Shown in pieces: positions 7,763 to 18,097 of a stretch of DNA of 64,000 nt. A program made the translations under genes and the position numbers. Within the stretch, counting starts at the first letter, position 1. Each line of letters opens with the position of its first letter. Origin of the DNA: Trichocoleus sp. FACHB-46 (GTDB lineage: Bacteria; Cyanobacteriota; Cyanobacteriia; FACHB-46); NCBI RefSeq assembly GCF_014695385.1, contig NZ_JACJOD010000028.1, positions 163,245 to 227,244 on the forward strand, in the 5' to 3' direction. A model generated the notes under the pieces. It searched no databases, was not told the origin of the DNA, and saw nothing but the letters and a program-made list of their open reading frames with translations.

Positions 7763-8827
7763 ATGTTGTCTACCGTTGCTCAGGTATATCCCGTTGTTTG
7801 GCAAGAAGACCGAGTCTTGCTAATTGACCAAACCCGTTTGCCCAACGAATATATCGTTGTGGAAATTAGCCGCTATGAAGACATGGCTCGGGCGATTAAG
7901 ACCATGATTGTGCGGGGGGCTCCGGCGATCGGGGTGGCAGCGGCCTACGGTGTGTACTTGGGGGCACGAGCGATTCAGACGAGCGATCGCGATCAATTTT
8001 TGGCTCAACTAGAAACAGTGGCTCAGGAGTTGCGGGAAACTCGCCCGACTGCGGTGAACTTGTTCTGGGCGATCGCGCGGATGCTGAAGACAGCACGGCA
8101 GACGATTGGGCCTGTGGAATATCTGAAAGAGACTTTGCTGCAAACGGCAAAGCAAATTAATGCAGATGACATCCAAACCTGTCAGGCGATCGGCGATCAT
8201 GGAGTAAAGGCACTACCCACAAGCCCAGAAAAGCTGCGGATTTTGACCCACTGCAATGCGGGGGCTTTGGCAACGGCAGGATATGGCACCGCGTTGGGTG
8301 TAGTGCGCTCGGCTTGGCGAGATGGACGGCTAGAGCGAGTGTATGCCGATGAAACTCGGCCTCGGTTACAAGGGGCAAAGCTAACGGCTTGGGAATGTGT
8401 GCAAGAAGGCATTCCAGTAACGTTGATTTCGGATGGGATGGCGGCGCACTGCATGAAGCAGGGCCTGATTCACGCGGTTGTGGTGGGGGCCGATCGCATT
8501 GCAGCCAATGGCGATGCGGCAAACAAGATTGGGACTTACAGTGTGGCGATCGCTGCGAAAGCCCACAATGTTCCTTTCTTTGTAGCGGCTCCCCTGTCCA
8601 CTATTGACTTTTCTTTGTCGGATGGTAGCGGAATTCCTATTGAGGAACGCGATCCGGTGGAGATTTACCAAGTGGGTGACACTCGCATTTGTTCGCCAGG
8701 TGTGGAGTTCTACAATCCCGCGTTTGATGTGACTCCTGCGGAGTTGATTACGGCGATCGTGACTGAGTTTGGGGCGTTTGCTCCGAGTGAGTTGAAGCCT
8801 CAGTTGCACGAGAAACAAGCAGTTTAA
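7763..8827 (+). CDS. mtnA: Methylthioribose-1-phosphate isomerase
   Basis: A 354-residue enzyme of the methionine salvage pathway that converts 5-methylthioribose 1-phosphate to 5-methylthioribulose 1-phosphate. It belongs to the eIF2B-like fold. [13 protein letters not shown] (51-63) is the sugar-phosphate loop, [10 protein letters not shown] contains the catalytic Cys164, and [11 protein letters not shown] contains catalytic Asp244, followed by [15 protein letters not shown]. Length and motifs are intact. No other salvage genes flank it, so it stands alone in this window. The ATG at 7763 gives the normal family N-terminus, although no strong ribosome binding site precedes it. Confidence 0.95.
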   Translation: MLSTVAQVYPVVWQEDRVLLIDQTRLPNEYIVVEISRYEDMARAIKTMIVRGAPAIGVAAAYGVYLGARAIQTSDRDQFLAQLETVAQELRETRPTAVNLFWAIARMLKTARQTIGPVEYLKETLLQTAKQINADDIQTCQAIGDHGVKALPTSPEKLRILTHCNAGALATAGYGTALGVVRSAWRDGRLERVYADETRPRLQGAKLTAWECVQEGIPVTLISDGMAAHCMKQGLIHAVVVGADRIAANGDAANKIGTYSVAIAAKAHNVPFFVAAPLSTIDFSLSDGSGIPIEERDPVEIYQVGDTRICSPGVEFYNPAFDVTPAELITAIVTEFGAFAPSELKPQLHEKQAV

Positions 8828-8840
8828 CTACTTAAGGAAC

Positions 8841-8910
8841 CAAGCCCTTGGGGGCACTCGCCCCCAACCCCCCGCTGAGGGACGGTTGCGTCCCCCAGAT
8901 CCCCTCCAAA
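8841..8910 (+). repeat. GC-rich intergenic repeat, copy 1
   Basis: A 70-bp element with a hairpin (TTGGGGGCACTCGCCCCCAA) and a second GC-rich half (GAGGGACGGTTGCGTCCCCC). Its reverse complement matches 48548-48618 with about eight differences. Both copies are intergenic and lie just after a gene end, as expected for a dispersed palindromic repeat or small non-autonomous element. Confidence 0.8.
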
Positions 8911-9068
8911 AGTTTGCCTTTAGCCGCCGTTTTCAAAGCCTTCTCCGCATCGGGGAGGGTTTGGGAGGGGTGATTTTGATCAATTTAGAACATTTCAGTC
9001 TTAAGAAGGGTGCTGTTCTCTGCTCAGGTGTTCCAATGGTTGGCAGTTGTTGATATGGGAGATCACGA

Positions 9069-10049
<981 letters not shown>

Positions 10050-10064
10050 CTCGAATCGCTGAAG

Positions 10065-11291
10065 CTAGCGCAAGGCCCAAGCCAAAAACCGCTCGACATA
10101 ATAGAGAGTTACCTGGCTCCCCAGCCCTTGAAAGACTTCATCAAAGCTGTGCTCGGCCCAAGGAAGCTCTAGCAGGGCTACGGGGCTGCCCACAGACCGC
10201 AATCGTTGGTACATGCCCTGGGCAAATTTGACTTCCACCAGATGATCGCGCCGACCATGGACGAGTAATGTGGGGGGTAAAAGTCGACTGACATAGGTGG
10301 CGGGGGAAGCCTGGCGATAGAGCGCTGGTTTCTCAGTTGGGGTGCCGCCCAAGAAAGCTCTTAAAGCTGCCCGGACATCGATTGGGTCAGGTTCAGGCGG
10401 ATCGGCGTAACCTGCTGTCAAGTTGAAAGGGCCGTAGTAGCTGACCACCGCTCGAATCGGCAGAGCGTCGGATTGGTAGGCTGCTAGCATCGCCAAGTGC
10501 CCACCAGCAGAGCGACCCAGTAAAGCCATGCGATCGCCATCTGCTTCATATTCAGTGGCATGTTCGCGCACAAAAGCTAAGGCGGTGCGGACATCCTCTA
10601 GTTGCGCTGGAAAAGGGTGCTGAGGCGCATGGCGGTAGTCGATCGCGAAGACCGTGTAACCTCTGGCGGCCATGTAACGGCTGAAAACAGCATTGGCTAA
10701 TGGGCTTCCCCCTCGCCAAGCTCCCCCATAAATCACCACTAAGGCTGGATAGCGACCCACTTGAGGCGGTCGGTAAATATCTATGCTGAGCTGCACACCG
10801 TCTGGTTTGGCAAAAGGGATGTTGGGGTCATAGCGCACCGGACTAGCTGGAATTCCGGTGAAAACCTGCTGCAAAATAAAAGGTTGCGATCGCGGTCTCT
10901 CTAGATCTCCCTTGGTACTTTGTGCCGCCTGTCGATCTAATTGCTGGCTCACCTGCTCATAGCTCGCCCCAAAATTTGCTTGCAGCTCATCATTGTTTCG
11001 TTGTGATGCAAGGGGTAGCTGTAATAGGGGTAGCATACTTAGCCCCAGCCCCACCAAGCCCAGCAACACAGCTAAGCGTTGGAGCCAACTCCGGCGCATC
11101 CCTAGAGATGCCAGCAGGCAAGCGATCGCATTAAACCCGATCAACCAAGGGCTTAGCTCTGGCGTCGCTACTCCTAAAGGTAGCAGAGCTAGGGTTGGCG
11201 CAGGCACGACAATCCAAGCGCTCAGAAACAAGGTGACGCTACTGAGGAATAAGGCCAAACAAGCGTAAAGAGTTCGTAAAACGGACGGCAT
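10065..11291 (-). CDS. Membrane-anchored alpha/beta hydrolase (BD-FAE / HSL-like)
   Basis: A 408-residue protein with about three hydrophobic segments in the first 95 residues and an alpha/beta-hydrolase domain after residue 140. The oxyanion loop reads VVIYGGAWRGG (186-195), the nucleophile elbow LLGRSAGGHLA gives Ser261, and the triad is completed by Asp349 (VHGRRDHLVEV) and His381 (WAEHSFDE). This is the pattern of carboxylesterases and lipases of the HSL/BD-FAE group. The membrane anchor suggests action at the membrane or periplasmic face. It converges with the aldo/keto reductase gene. Substrate unknown. Confidence 0.85.
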   Translation of the reverse strand: MPSVLRTLYACLALFLSSVTLFLSAWIVVPAPTLALLPLGVATPELSPWLIGFNAIACLLASLGMRRSWLQRLAVLLGLVGLGLSMLPLLQLPLASQRNNDELQANFGASYEQVSQQLDRQAAQSTKGDLERPRSQPFILQQVFTGIPASPVRYDPNIPFAKPDGVQLSIDIYRPPQVGRYPALVVIYGGAWRGGSPLANAVFSRYMAARGYTVFAIDYRHAPQHPFPAQLEDVRTALAFVREHATEYEADGDRMALLGRSAGGHLAMLAAYQSDALPIRAVVSYYGPFNLTAGYADPPEPDPIDVRAALRAFLGGTPTEKPALYRQASPATYVSRLLPPTLLVHGRRDHLVEVKFAQGMYQRLRSVGSPVALLELPWAEHSFDEVFQGLGSQVTLYYVERFLAWALR

Positions 11292-11500
11292 CCAAAATTA
11301 CCTGCTTTGTCAGGGGATCATCATAATTAGGGCAGAATATTTCGACTTTGCTTAAAACTTTTTCTATTTCGCGCCAACCTCTATCTAAAGGAATAGGTTG
11401 CACTGAATTCGCTTTCGTTTATAAGGAAAGTACGTAAAAACCATATGACTGATAACAGTACTTAAACACTACTTAAACACTAAGTCTTGAGGGAAACTAC

Positions 11501-11875
11501 ATGCGTTCTACCATGCTTGCTTTTTTTGGCGCAGGGCTTGGAGTGCTGGTTGGGGCGGTTGCAGGTCAGGCTCAAACCGCTAACTCACCAGAGGTACTGC
11601 CCGGTAGTGTGACATTGTCCAGTCAATCTCTTCAAGGCGTACAAACTCGCAGCCTGAATGACTTTAAAGCGCCTAAGTCTCGAGTGAATCTGGAGTTACG
11701 TGGCAATTCCAATTCTGTACGTCCCTCTGCACCAGGTTTCAAAGTGCAAGATCGAACAGTGGTGATTGTAGAGCGATCGCGTCCCTCAGAAAAAAACTCA
11801 ACGGTGTTCTTAGATGACGTTGGTAGCGATCGTGAGCAACGGTTTAAGGTGCAGTATCAGTTAACGGACCAGTAG
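11501..11875 (+). CDS. Small exported hypothetical protein
   Basis: A 124-residue protein with a clear signal peptide (LAFFGAGLGVLVGAVAGQAQ) likely cleaved near residue 25. The mature part is polar with no recognised domain; it contains LELRGNSNSVRP and RTVVIVERSRPSEKNSTVF and no cysteines. It has its own leader of about 200 bp after the divergent hydrolase. I do not recognise a family. Confidence 0.6.
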   Translation: MRSTMLAFFGAGLGVLVGAVAGQAQTANSPEVLPGSVTLSSQSLQGVQTRSLNDFKAPKSRVNLELRGNSNSVRPSAPGFKVQDRTVVIVERSRPSEKNSTVFLDDVGSDREQRFKVQYQLTDQ

Positions 11876-11923
11876 TTGCAATTTTTCCTATTCTTCCTAG
11901 CAGTGGTTTTTTGCTGGAGCTAC

Positions 11924-11961
11924 AAGCGATCGCCTGATTAATAGAGATTGTGCGATCGCTT
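11924..11961. terminator. Bidirectional hairpin built from two HIP1 sites
   Basis: AAGCGATCGC (11924-11933) and GCGATCGCTT (11952-11961) form a perfect 10-bp stem with an 18-nt loop, followed by CTTCT. It lies between convergent genes and could stop both transcripts. Confidence 0.45.
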
Positions 11962-11988
11962 CTTCTAGTTGTTTTCAGCATCAGAAAT

Positions 11989-13308
11989 CTATTGACTTTG
12001 CTGCGCTAAAAACTTCTGATTGGATCGTTTCACTTTAGCTATCCAGCGACGGTATGACGACAAGATCTCCGAATAGGGAACCGTAGTGTCAGACAACAGC
12101 TCAAACAGGGAAGTTGGAAAATGCTGCGGTAATAGTTGATGCAGCACTTTGCCCAATTTCTGTCTCACTATGAGTTCCAGAAATAAGGATTTAGATAGCG
12201 GAAATGGACTATCAGACAGTTCTACCAAAGCATGAGCATCGGGTTGGCGTCGCGTACTAAAATCTGGTAACACTAAGTTTAAGTCGTCAGAATATTCATC
12301 TAATAGACGATCCAATACTTCTACATCCTCGAAAGCAGCATTGCCTCCCTGACCCAAGGAGGGGGAAACGGCGTGAGCGGCATCGCCAATCAGTAACACG
12401 CTGTTGCCATAGTGATAATGACTGCAACGGATGGTGAGCACCTGGGAAACAGGACGATTGAGCAATGCTTCCGCTTCGGCATCAGTAATGAGTGGGCTTA
12501 AATCAGGAAAATTCTGATGGAAAAACTCTAAAACTTGAGTAGTAGTGTTCAGCTTCACAAACGAATTGTTGTTGCAAGAAAAAGTAATGACGCCACTGGC
12601 GATCGCCTCGCTGGTAGGAACCGCTAGAACTGTGGTGCCATCCTCCAATCGCCAACTATGGATATGTTCTGGTTTGAGGTCTAGTCCTGCTGGCTCATTT
12701 CGTCGTAATGAAAAAAGAGTTTTGTAGTCGGTAGGCACACACTGGGCCTCAAGGGTAAATTCCTCTGTGGGCAAAAAGTGATTTCTGATTACAGAGTGCG
12801 CTCCATCAGCTCCAATCAGCAGGTCATAATCAGCCCTCAACTCCTCTGCCACGCTGTTTTCAGTAATGCTTTCAAAGGTAATGCTCTGCCGCTCAAAATG
12901 TGCGGCAATACATTTACAGTTGAAGTGGAGAGTGAGGCGATCGCTCTGGTCGGTTTCGGTGAGCTTTTCTAATAAGGTGATGACTAATTGGGTGCGATCG
13001 AGGGCAAAGAGTGGCTTCTGGCGAGATAACGTTCGCATTTTCCCTTTTCTACCATGCACCACTGTTCCCCAAATTGCGGTCCCTTGGGCTTTGACGCTAT
13101 CTTCCAACCCTGGAACCTGCCTTAAAGCATGGAGGCCTCTGGCGTTGAGGGTCAGGGGGTAGGTGCGAGCTTTTTCAAAGGAGACACTGCGGGGGTCAGG
13201 ACGGCGATCGTAAATTTCAATCTGATAAGCTTCCTGCCGCCGCAACAGATAATGAGCCAACAGAATCCCGCTCGGCCCAGCTCCGACAATTACAACTCTC
13301 TTCGCCAT
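11989..13308 (-). CDS. FAD-dependent monooxygenase (kynurenine 3-monooxygenase-like)
   Basis: A 439-residue group A flavoprotein hydroxylase. The FAD-binding Rossmann motif VIVGAGPSGILLAHYLL is at the N-terminus, the DG motif reads LLIGADGAHSVIR in the middle, and the GD motif is VLLIGDAAHAVSPSLGQGGN followed by an acidic EDVEVLD. These residues bind FAD and gate NAD(P)H oxidation. The arrangement and the ADGAHSVIR stretch recall kynurenine 3-monooxygenase, but no other kynurenine genes are nearby, so the aromatic substrate is open. The C-terminal 60 residues are basic. It is divergent from an SDR gene 98 bp away. Confidence 0.85.
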   Translation of the reverse strand: MAKRVVIVGAGPSGILLAHYLLRRQEAYQIEIYDRRPDPRSVSFEKARTYPLTLNARGLHALRQVPGLEDSVKAQGTAIWGTVVHGRKGKMRTLSRQKPLFALDRTQLVITLLEKLTETDQSDRLTLHFNCKCIAAHFERQSITFESITENSVAEELRADYDLLIGADGAHSVIRNHFLPTEEFTLEAQCVPTDYKTLFSLRRNEPAGLDLKPEHIHSWRLEDGTTVLAVPTSEAIASGVITFSCNNNSFVKLNTTTQVLEFFHQNFPDLSPLITDAEAEALLNRPVSQVLTIRCSHYHYGNSVLLIGDAAHAVSPSLGQGGNAAFEDVEVLDRLLDEYSDDLNLVLPDFSTRRQPDAHALVELSDSPFPLSKSLFLELIVRQKLGKVLHQLLPQHFPTSLFELLSDTTVPYSEILSSYRRWIAKVKRSNQKFLAQQSQ

Positions 13309-13406
13309 TGCTCCACCTCAAATTCGCGCTGATAGAACACTGATAGAATTAGATGCTACAGCCAATCTGCTAATGGTAGGCTGCTAACGGTTGAGTTGCT
13401 GGTCTT

Positions 13407-14177
13407 ATGTCTGTTTTTGCTGAGATACAAAATGCCAACGCCTTGATTGTGGGTGCAAATGGAGGCATTGGTTTAGGGTTTGTGCAGAAGTTGTTGCAGG
13501 ACGATCGCGTTACCAAAATCTATGCGACTTATCGTCAACCCGAATCTGCAAGTGAACTATTGGCGCTAGAACGCGAGCAGCCTGAGCGGTTAGTTTGTCT
13601 CCCGCTAGACATTACAGACGAAGCTCAAATTGCTGAATGCAGCGATCGCATTAAAGGTCAGGTAGACAAACTACATTTGGTGATCAACTGTGTCGGCATT
13701 TTGCATGAGGGAGATTTGCAGCCCGAAAAGAGCTTGCGCCAAATTAATCCCGATCATTTAATGCGCTACTTTCAGATCAACAGTATTGGAGCGGTGCTCC
13801 TGGCTAAGCATCTATCGCCTTTGTTCGCTCATAGCGAGAGAAATGTCTTTGCCACGATCTCCGCCAAAATTGGCAGCATTGGGGATAACCAGTTGGGCGG
13901 CTGGTATGGCTATCGGGCCTCTAAAGCGGCGTTGAATATGTTGATGCGGACTGTCGCGATCGAATATAAGCGCAAAAGCCCCAACACGATTGTAGTAACG
14001 CTACATCCTGGCACCACTGATACTCGTCTTTCCAAACCATTTCAGCGGAATGTGTCGCCCGAAAAACTGTTTCCAGTAGAGCGAACTGTTGCTCAGTTGT
14101 TGGCTGTGATTGAAAATCTAGAGCCTAAAGACAGCGGCGAGTTTTTCTCCTGGGATGGTAGTCGCTTGCCTTGGTAA
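13407..14177 (+). CDS. Short-chain dehydrogenase/reductase (C-factor-like)
   Basis: A 256-residue classical SDR. The cofactor motif is ALIVGANGGIGLGFV (residues 12-26), close to the TGxxxGIG consensus, and the catalytic pair is Tyr169-x3-Lys173 (YGYRASKAAL). A Ser lies in the preceding loop (ATISAKIGSI). INCVGIL near residue 93 replaces the usual NNAG, as in the CsgA/C-factor subgroup. The product is a cytoplasmic NAD(P)-dependent oxidoreductase of unknown substrate. It shares a short divergent promoter region with the flavin monooxygenase, so the two might be co-regulated. Confidence 0.88.
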   Translation: MSVFAEIQNANALIVGANGGIGLGFVQKLLQDDRVTKIYATYRQPESASELLALEREQPERLVCLPLDITDEAQIAECSDRIKGQVDKLHLVINCVGILHEGDLQPEKSLRQINPDHLMRYFQINSIGAVLLAKHLSPLFAHSERNVFATISAKIGSIGDNQLGGWYGYRASKAALNMLMRTVAIEYKRKSPNTIVVTLHPGTTDTRLSKPFQRNVSPEKLFPVERTVAQLLAVIENLEPKDSGEFFSWDGSRLPW

Positions 14178-14334
14178 AAGCTTGGTAAAAACAGGCTTGG
14201 CGTATTCAGCATTACAACAAGGTTTTACGAGTGAACAATTCTCCAGATAGAATCTTGTCTCTGCCTGTAGTGGAAGTTAGGGCTAGCGATCGCCAGTACG
14301 CTGCATAGCAGTAGCTGCTAACAAAGGTTTCACT

Positions 14335-14829
14335 ATGCAAACGAACACCTCTAACTTACTTCAGCGCCTTGACGGTGCCGAACGACTTTTTGCCATGATT
14401 CTTGGTGTAGTCTTTTTAGCCGTTGGCATCGCTGGATTTATCCCCGGCTTGATTGCTATGCCTGCGGTGGCGGGAGATGCACCGCTCTATGTTCCCGACT
14501 TGTCTTTCCCAGATGGGTATGGCAACGTCTTTGGTCTGTTTCCTACTAACTTCTTGCATAACGCGGTTCATATTGCGGTCGGTGTTTTAGGTTTGGCTGC
14601 TGCCACCAGTTTCTCTGGATCATTGGTGTTTAACCAAGGATTTGCGATCGCTTATATCCTGATTGCCATCATGGGTTTGCTGCCAGCGACTAATACCACT
14701 TTTGGCCTCATGCCTATCTTTGGTAACAACGTTTGGTTCAATGCTCTGACTGGATTGGCCGCTGCTTATTTTGGTTTCATTAAGCCCCTCAAAGTTCAAG
14801 AGCAGATCACTTCTGCACCTAAAGCGTAG
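14335..14829 (+). CDS. DUF4383 family membrane protein
   Basis: A 164-residue protein with four hydrophobic segments, at about residues 18-44, 75-97, 101-120 and 130-150. The loop NVFGLFPTNFLHNAVHIAVG is the conserved core of DUF4383 proteins, small cyanobacterial and actinobacterial membrane proteins of unknown function. The ends are polar. It is monocistronic, with a perfect 10-bp hairpin 24 bp after the stop. Confidence 0.8.
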   Translation: MQTNTSNLLQRLDGAERLFAMILGVVFLAVGIAGFIPGLIAMPAVAGDAPLYVPDLSFPDGYGNVFGLFPTNFLHNAVHIAVGVLGLAAATSFSGSLVFNQGFAIAYILIAIMGLLPATNTTFGLMPIFGNNVWFNALTGLAAAYFGFIKPLKVQEQITSAPKA

Positions 14830-14852
14830 GTATGAGATAAGCGCGAAATAAA

Positions 14853-14888
14853 TACAAGATAGGTGATAGGTGCGATCGCTATCTTGTA
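14853..14888 (+). terminator. Hairpin after the DUF4383 gene
   Basis: TACAAGATAG (14853-14862) pairs perfectly with CTATCTTGTA (14879-14888); the 16-nt loop contains a HIP1 core. No long U-run follows. It is the probable transcript end of the preceding gene. Confidence 0.5.
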
Positions 14889-14965
14889 GAGTTTTCAGCA
14901 TAAAGCTTTTGATTTTATTTCAGCTGACTTAATCAACTCTTCTTTTTAACTTTTCTCTCCATTCG

Positions 14966-14999
14966 CTCTCCCCCGACAATAAGTTTATGGGAGAGATTT
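14966..14999 (+). terminator. Second hairpin with T-run
   Basis: CTCTCCC (14966-14972) pairs with GGGAGAG (14989-14995) and is followed by ATTTT. It resembles a factor-independent terminator backing up the one at 14853-14888. Confidence 0.45.
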
Positions 15000-15198
15000 T
15001 CTATGCTTCATCGAGAGAGGGAATTAGGGCGATTTGAGGCAATATAATTCTTTGGCAAATTTGTCTTTGCAGCGTAGGCTACATCTCTAGATTGATGAGT
15101 TGCCTCAGCGGAATCATAACAATGTAGGGGCTATTAACAATTCTGCAAGCGTTGTGCTGTAGCCAACTTTGCAGATAAAGAAAGTGATGGAAGAAAGT

Positions 15199-15753
15199 AT
15201 GACTGATAATCAACAAAAACGTGCCCTAGGAGCTTTTTCTACTCGTTCAGCGGTCGAAACTGCGCTCCATGAGTTGCAAGCTACTGGTTTTCCGATGAAT
15301 CAAGTGTCTGTGATTGCTAAGAACGCAGACGAAAGTCAAGAAGTGAGTGGCGCTCATATGCAAAGTCAGGTTGGCGATCAAGAAGTCGGAGCGGGAAACG
15401 CCACTGCTTCTAACTTGGCCTATGGGGGTGCTGCCGCTACGGTGTTATTGGGCCTGACCAGCCTCAGCATCCCTGGAGTCGGTGCTGTATTGGCTGCAGG
15501 TACCTTAGCGGCTTCTCTGGTGGCTAGCGTCGCAGGTGCTGGGATTAATGCCGCTTCAGCAAATAGCGTAGTGCAAGCGATGGCTGCGTCAGGAATTGCT
15601 AAAGAGCAAGCTGAGATTTACAGCGATCGCTTGTTGCGAGGTGATTATGTGGTGCTAATCGAAGGGAGTGATGCTGAGATTCAGCAGGCAGCAGATGTTC
15701 TAAGTCAGAAGAGTATTCAAGATTGGGGCATCTACGCAGCAGCAAATGCTTGA
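15199..15753 (+). CDS. General stress protein 17M/YflT-like membrane protein
   Basis: About 184 residues from the ATG at 15199, which has GGAAG 5 nt upstream; an ATG four codons earlier and a TTG at 15169 are also in frame. The N-terminal part (ALGAFSTRSAVETALHELQ ... QVSVIAKNADE) and the C-terminal part (LLRGDYVVLIEGSDAEIQQAADVL) are the two halves of the heat-induced stress protein YflT / GS17M fold. The middle is a glycine- and alanine-rich hydrophobic hairpin (about residues 75-120) of the kind that anchors such proteins to membranes. Function is unknown; family members respond to general stress. The next gene follows after 50 bp on the same strand. Confidence 0.75.
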   Translation: MTDNQQKRALGAFSTRSAVETALHELQATGFPMNQVSVIAKNADESQEVSGAHMQSQVGDQEVGAGNATASNLAYGGAAATVLLGLTSLSIPGVGAVLAAGTLAASLVASVAGAGINAASANSVVQAMAASGIAKEQAEIYSDRLLRGDYVVLIEGSDAEIQQAADVLSQKSIQDWGIYAAANA

Positions 15754-15802
15754 GTTATGCTTTGGGTGTTCCTAAGCTAATCGCACACGAGGCTCAGTAA
15801 TC

Positions 15803-16543
15803 GTGACATCAGATTCAGCTAAGTTTGGCGAACAAACCCTCAATAAAATGGCGACTATGGCGATCGCTAGCATGATCAAGGATGCCGAAGAAGTGGATGT
15901 CCAAATCAAAACCGATGTGAGCAAACTGGCTCAAGGGCAAGTTGATTCGATCGCCATTAAGATCCAGGGTTTATTGATGCAGTCTAGCTTACGTCTGGAG
16001 GAATTTTACCTCCAGATCAATCGAGTGGCAGTTAAGCCTTTCAGTGCAATGTTCGGCAAAATTAAGCTGATGCATCCGGCTGATGGCACGATTCGGGTAG
16101 TCGTTAACGAAGCTAGCCTCACCCAAGCTCTGAATTCTGCCTCGGTGCGGAAGAAGTTGCCATCGCTGCCCCAGCTGACTAAAACTCAGGCGGGAGATCA
16201 CTCAATTCAGCAAGTGAAATGTTATTTGCTGAGTGATGGCCATCTGGCCTTTAACGTGGGCTTGAATACACCAGATCCATCACTGCCGTCTATGTCTTTT
16301 ACAGCGACACCCGAGATTGGCAACGATGGGCAAGCGATTGTGCTGCAAAATCTATCACCTGTGGATCATCCAGGCTCTTTGGCTGAAATCACGGCGGCTT
16401 TAGTGGCTCAAATTAGTGACCTCCTCAGTTTGCCTGAGTTTAAGCATCAAGGTATGTCTGTGCAAATTCAGCAACTGGAGGTGGTCACTGGCAAGTTAAG
16501 CTGGGAAGCGATCGCTTCCATCGATCAATTTCAGTCTACATAA
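15803..16543 (+). CDS. DUF2993 / LmeA-like phospholipid-binding protein
   Basis: A 246-residue protein of the DUF2993 family, whose mycobacterial member LmeA binds phospholipids. The GTG at 15803 is used, with GAGG upstream. Recognisable parts are VDVQIKTDVSKLAQGQVDSI near residue 30, the central NEASLTQALNS, and a C-terminal repeat of beta strands ending GMSVQIQQLEVVTGKL. No signal peptide is visible, unlike actinobacterial members, so it may act on the cytoplasmic face. It follows the YflT-like gene by 50 bp and probably shares its transcript. Confidence 0.75.
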   Translation: MTSDSAKFGEQTLNKMATMAIASMIKDAEEVDVQIKTDVSKLAQGQVDSIAIKIQGLLMQSSLRLEEFYLQINRVAVKPFSAMFGKIKLMHPADGTIRVVVNEASLTQALNSASVRKKLPSLPQLTKTQAGDHSIQQVKCYLLSDGHLAFNVGLNTPDPSLPSMSFTATPEIGNDGQAIVLQNLSPVDHPGSLAEITAALVAQISDLLSLPEFKHQGMSVQIQQLEVVTGKLSWEAIASIDQFQST

Positions 16544-16615
16544 GATCTGCCTCTATCTATCCTTAGATTAAAGCTTTATCTTGTAACCTCCTTCCATTCC
16601 GCCTGTATTCCTGCT

Positions 16616-17947
16616 ATGACTCACTTTGGTATTATTTGTCCGCCCTATCCGGGGCACTTGAACCCCCAAGCAGCCCTGGGTCGAGAGCTACAAAGCCAGG
16701 GGCATCGAGTGACATTGCTGCAAATCCCGGATGTTGCTCTCAAAGTTCGCTCCGAAGGGCTAGAGTTTTATCCGCTTGGAGAATCTACTTATCAACCTGG
16801 ATCGTTAGCCAAAACGTTTCAGCAGTTGGGTCAGTTGAGTGAAATGGAGGCGCTTAACTACTCTGTGGATTTTTGCCAACAGGTGACGGAGATTATTTGT
16901 CGGGATGCGCCAGGGGCGATCGCTGAATTAGGCATTGAGGCTTTGCTAATCGACCAGTTAGAACCAGCCGGAGAAACGGTAGCAGAAGGCCTGCATCTTC
17001 CCTTTGTGACTGTTTCCTGTGGTCAAGCAATTCATCGACGAGCAGATGTACCTCCTTTTTTTACGCCTTGGCGCTACCGAAAAGCTTTGTGGGCAAAGCT
17101 CCGTAATCAAGTCGCCTACTACATGCTAGACCGCAACTGCCAACCAATTCTCGATACCATCAACCACTACCGACAGCAGTGGAATTTGCCACCTTATCAG
17201 GGCTTATATTCCACCTCAACTCGATTAGCTCATGTTAGCCAACAGCCTGCGGCCTTTGATTTTCCTTGCCCCAATTTACCCATAGACTTCCACTACACTG
17301 GGCCTTTTCGCAATCCGTCTCCCTGTGGCGTCGATTTTCCGTTTGAGCAGTTGACGGGACAACCGCTAATTTATGCCTCCTTAGGAAGCATCCAGAACAC
17401 TAAAGCTGCCCTGTTTCGGGCGATCGCGGCGGCTTGTGAAGGCTTAGATGTGCAACTCTTAATTGCCCATGGAGGTGGCATCAGTGCAGAAGATATCCAG
17501 AGTTTCCCTGGTTCTCCTTTGGTGATGGAGTATGTGCCGCAGGTAGAAGTATTAGCCAGAGCTAGCTTAACGATTACTCATGGTGGTCTCAACACAGTTC
17601 TTGACTCTCTCACTCATGGTGTGCCTTTAGTGGCGATTCCCATCACTTTCGAGCAACCCGGAACAGGAGCGAGAATCCGCGAAACAGGAGTTGGAGAAGT
17701 ATTGCCGTTGAAGCGTTTGAGGGTAAAACGTCTAAGAAAAGCCATCCAACGAGTTCTCACCAAAGAGTCCTATGCCCAGAATGCTGCTAGAGTTCAACAG
17801 TCTATCTGTAACTCAGGAGGTGTGCACAGAGCGGCTGAGATTATCGAGCACGCTGTGAAATCTCAGGTGCGAGATTTATCTGAAGTGGCATCTCGTGTAC
17901 CTGCGAATGTTCTACCCAGTGCCCAAGCAACGTTGTCAGAAAAGTAG
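16616..17947 (+). CDS. UGT/MGT-type glycosyltransferase (GT1)
   Basis: A 443-residue GT-B glycosyltransferase. The N-terminal domain opens with FGIICPPYPGHLNPQAALG, containing the catalytic His of the GT1 family. The donor-binding signature is near the C-terminus: EYVPQVEVLARASLTITHGG, then NTVLDSLTHGVPLVAIPI. Such enzymes move a sugar from a nucleotide sugar to a small hydrophobic acceptor; in pigmented bacteria the CrtX group glycosylates carotenoids, which is a guess here. No membrane segment. It is monocistronic with a hairpin at 17993-18026. Confidence 0.85.
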   Translation: MTHFGIICPPYPGHLNPQAALGRELQSQGHRVTLLQIPDVALKVRSEGLEFYPLGESTYQPGSLAKTFQQLGQLSEMEALNYSVDFCQQVTEIICRDAPGAIAELGIEALLIDQLEPAGETVAEGLHLPFVTVSCGQAIHRRADVPPFFTPWRYRKALWAKLRNQVAYYMLDRNCQPILDTINHYRQQWNLPPYQGLYSTSTRLAHVSQQPAAFDFPCPNLPIDFHYTGPFRNPSPCGVDFPFEQLTGQPLIYASLGSIQNTKAALFRAIAAACEGLDVQLLIAHGGGISAEDIQSFPGSPLVMEYVPQVEVLARASLTITHGGLNTVLDSLTHGVPLVAIPITFEQPGTGARIRETGVGEVLPLKRLRVKRLRKAIQRVLTKESYAQNAARVQQSICNSGGVHRAAEIIEHAVKSQVRDLSEVASRVPANVLPSAQATLSEK

Positions 17948-17992
17948 ATTGCTGTGGTTATGGATAGAGACCGCCTCCAGAGACTAAAAGAA

Positions 17993-18026
17993 AATGCTGG
18001 TAAACGTTCAATCGCTTGCCAGCATT
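17993..18026. terminator. Hairpin between convergent genes
   Basis: AATGCTGG (17993-18000) pairs with CCAGCATT (18019-18026). It lies between the glycosyltransferase and phoX, which converge, and could end either transcript. Confidence 0.4.
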
Positions 18027-18097
18027 CTACCTACAGCTCCAAAACTTCTTGGCACTCTACAGAAAACGCAGAAAACAGAGACTAGCCATGATGTTGT

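Larger units (their letters stand above)
14830..15198. other. Intergenic region with two hairpins
   Basis: About 370 bp without a gene. It holds two terminator-like hairpins (14853-14888 and 14966-14999), and its right part should hold the promoter of the stress-protein gene. Confidence 0.5.
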
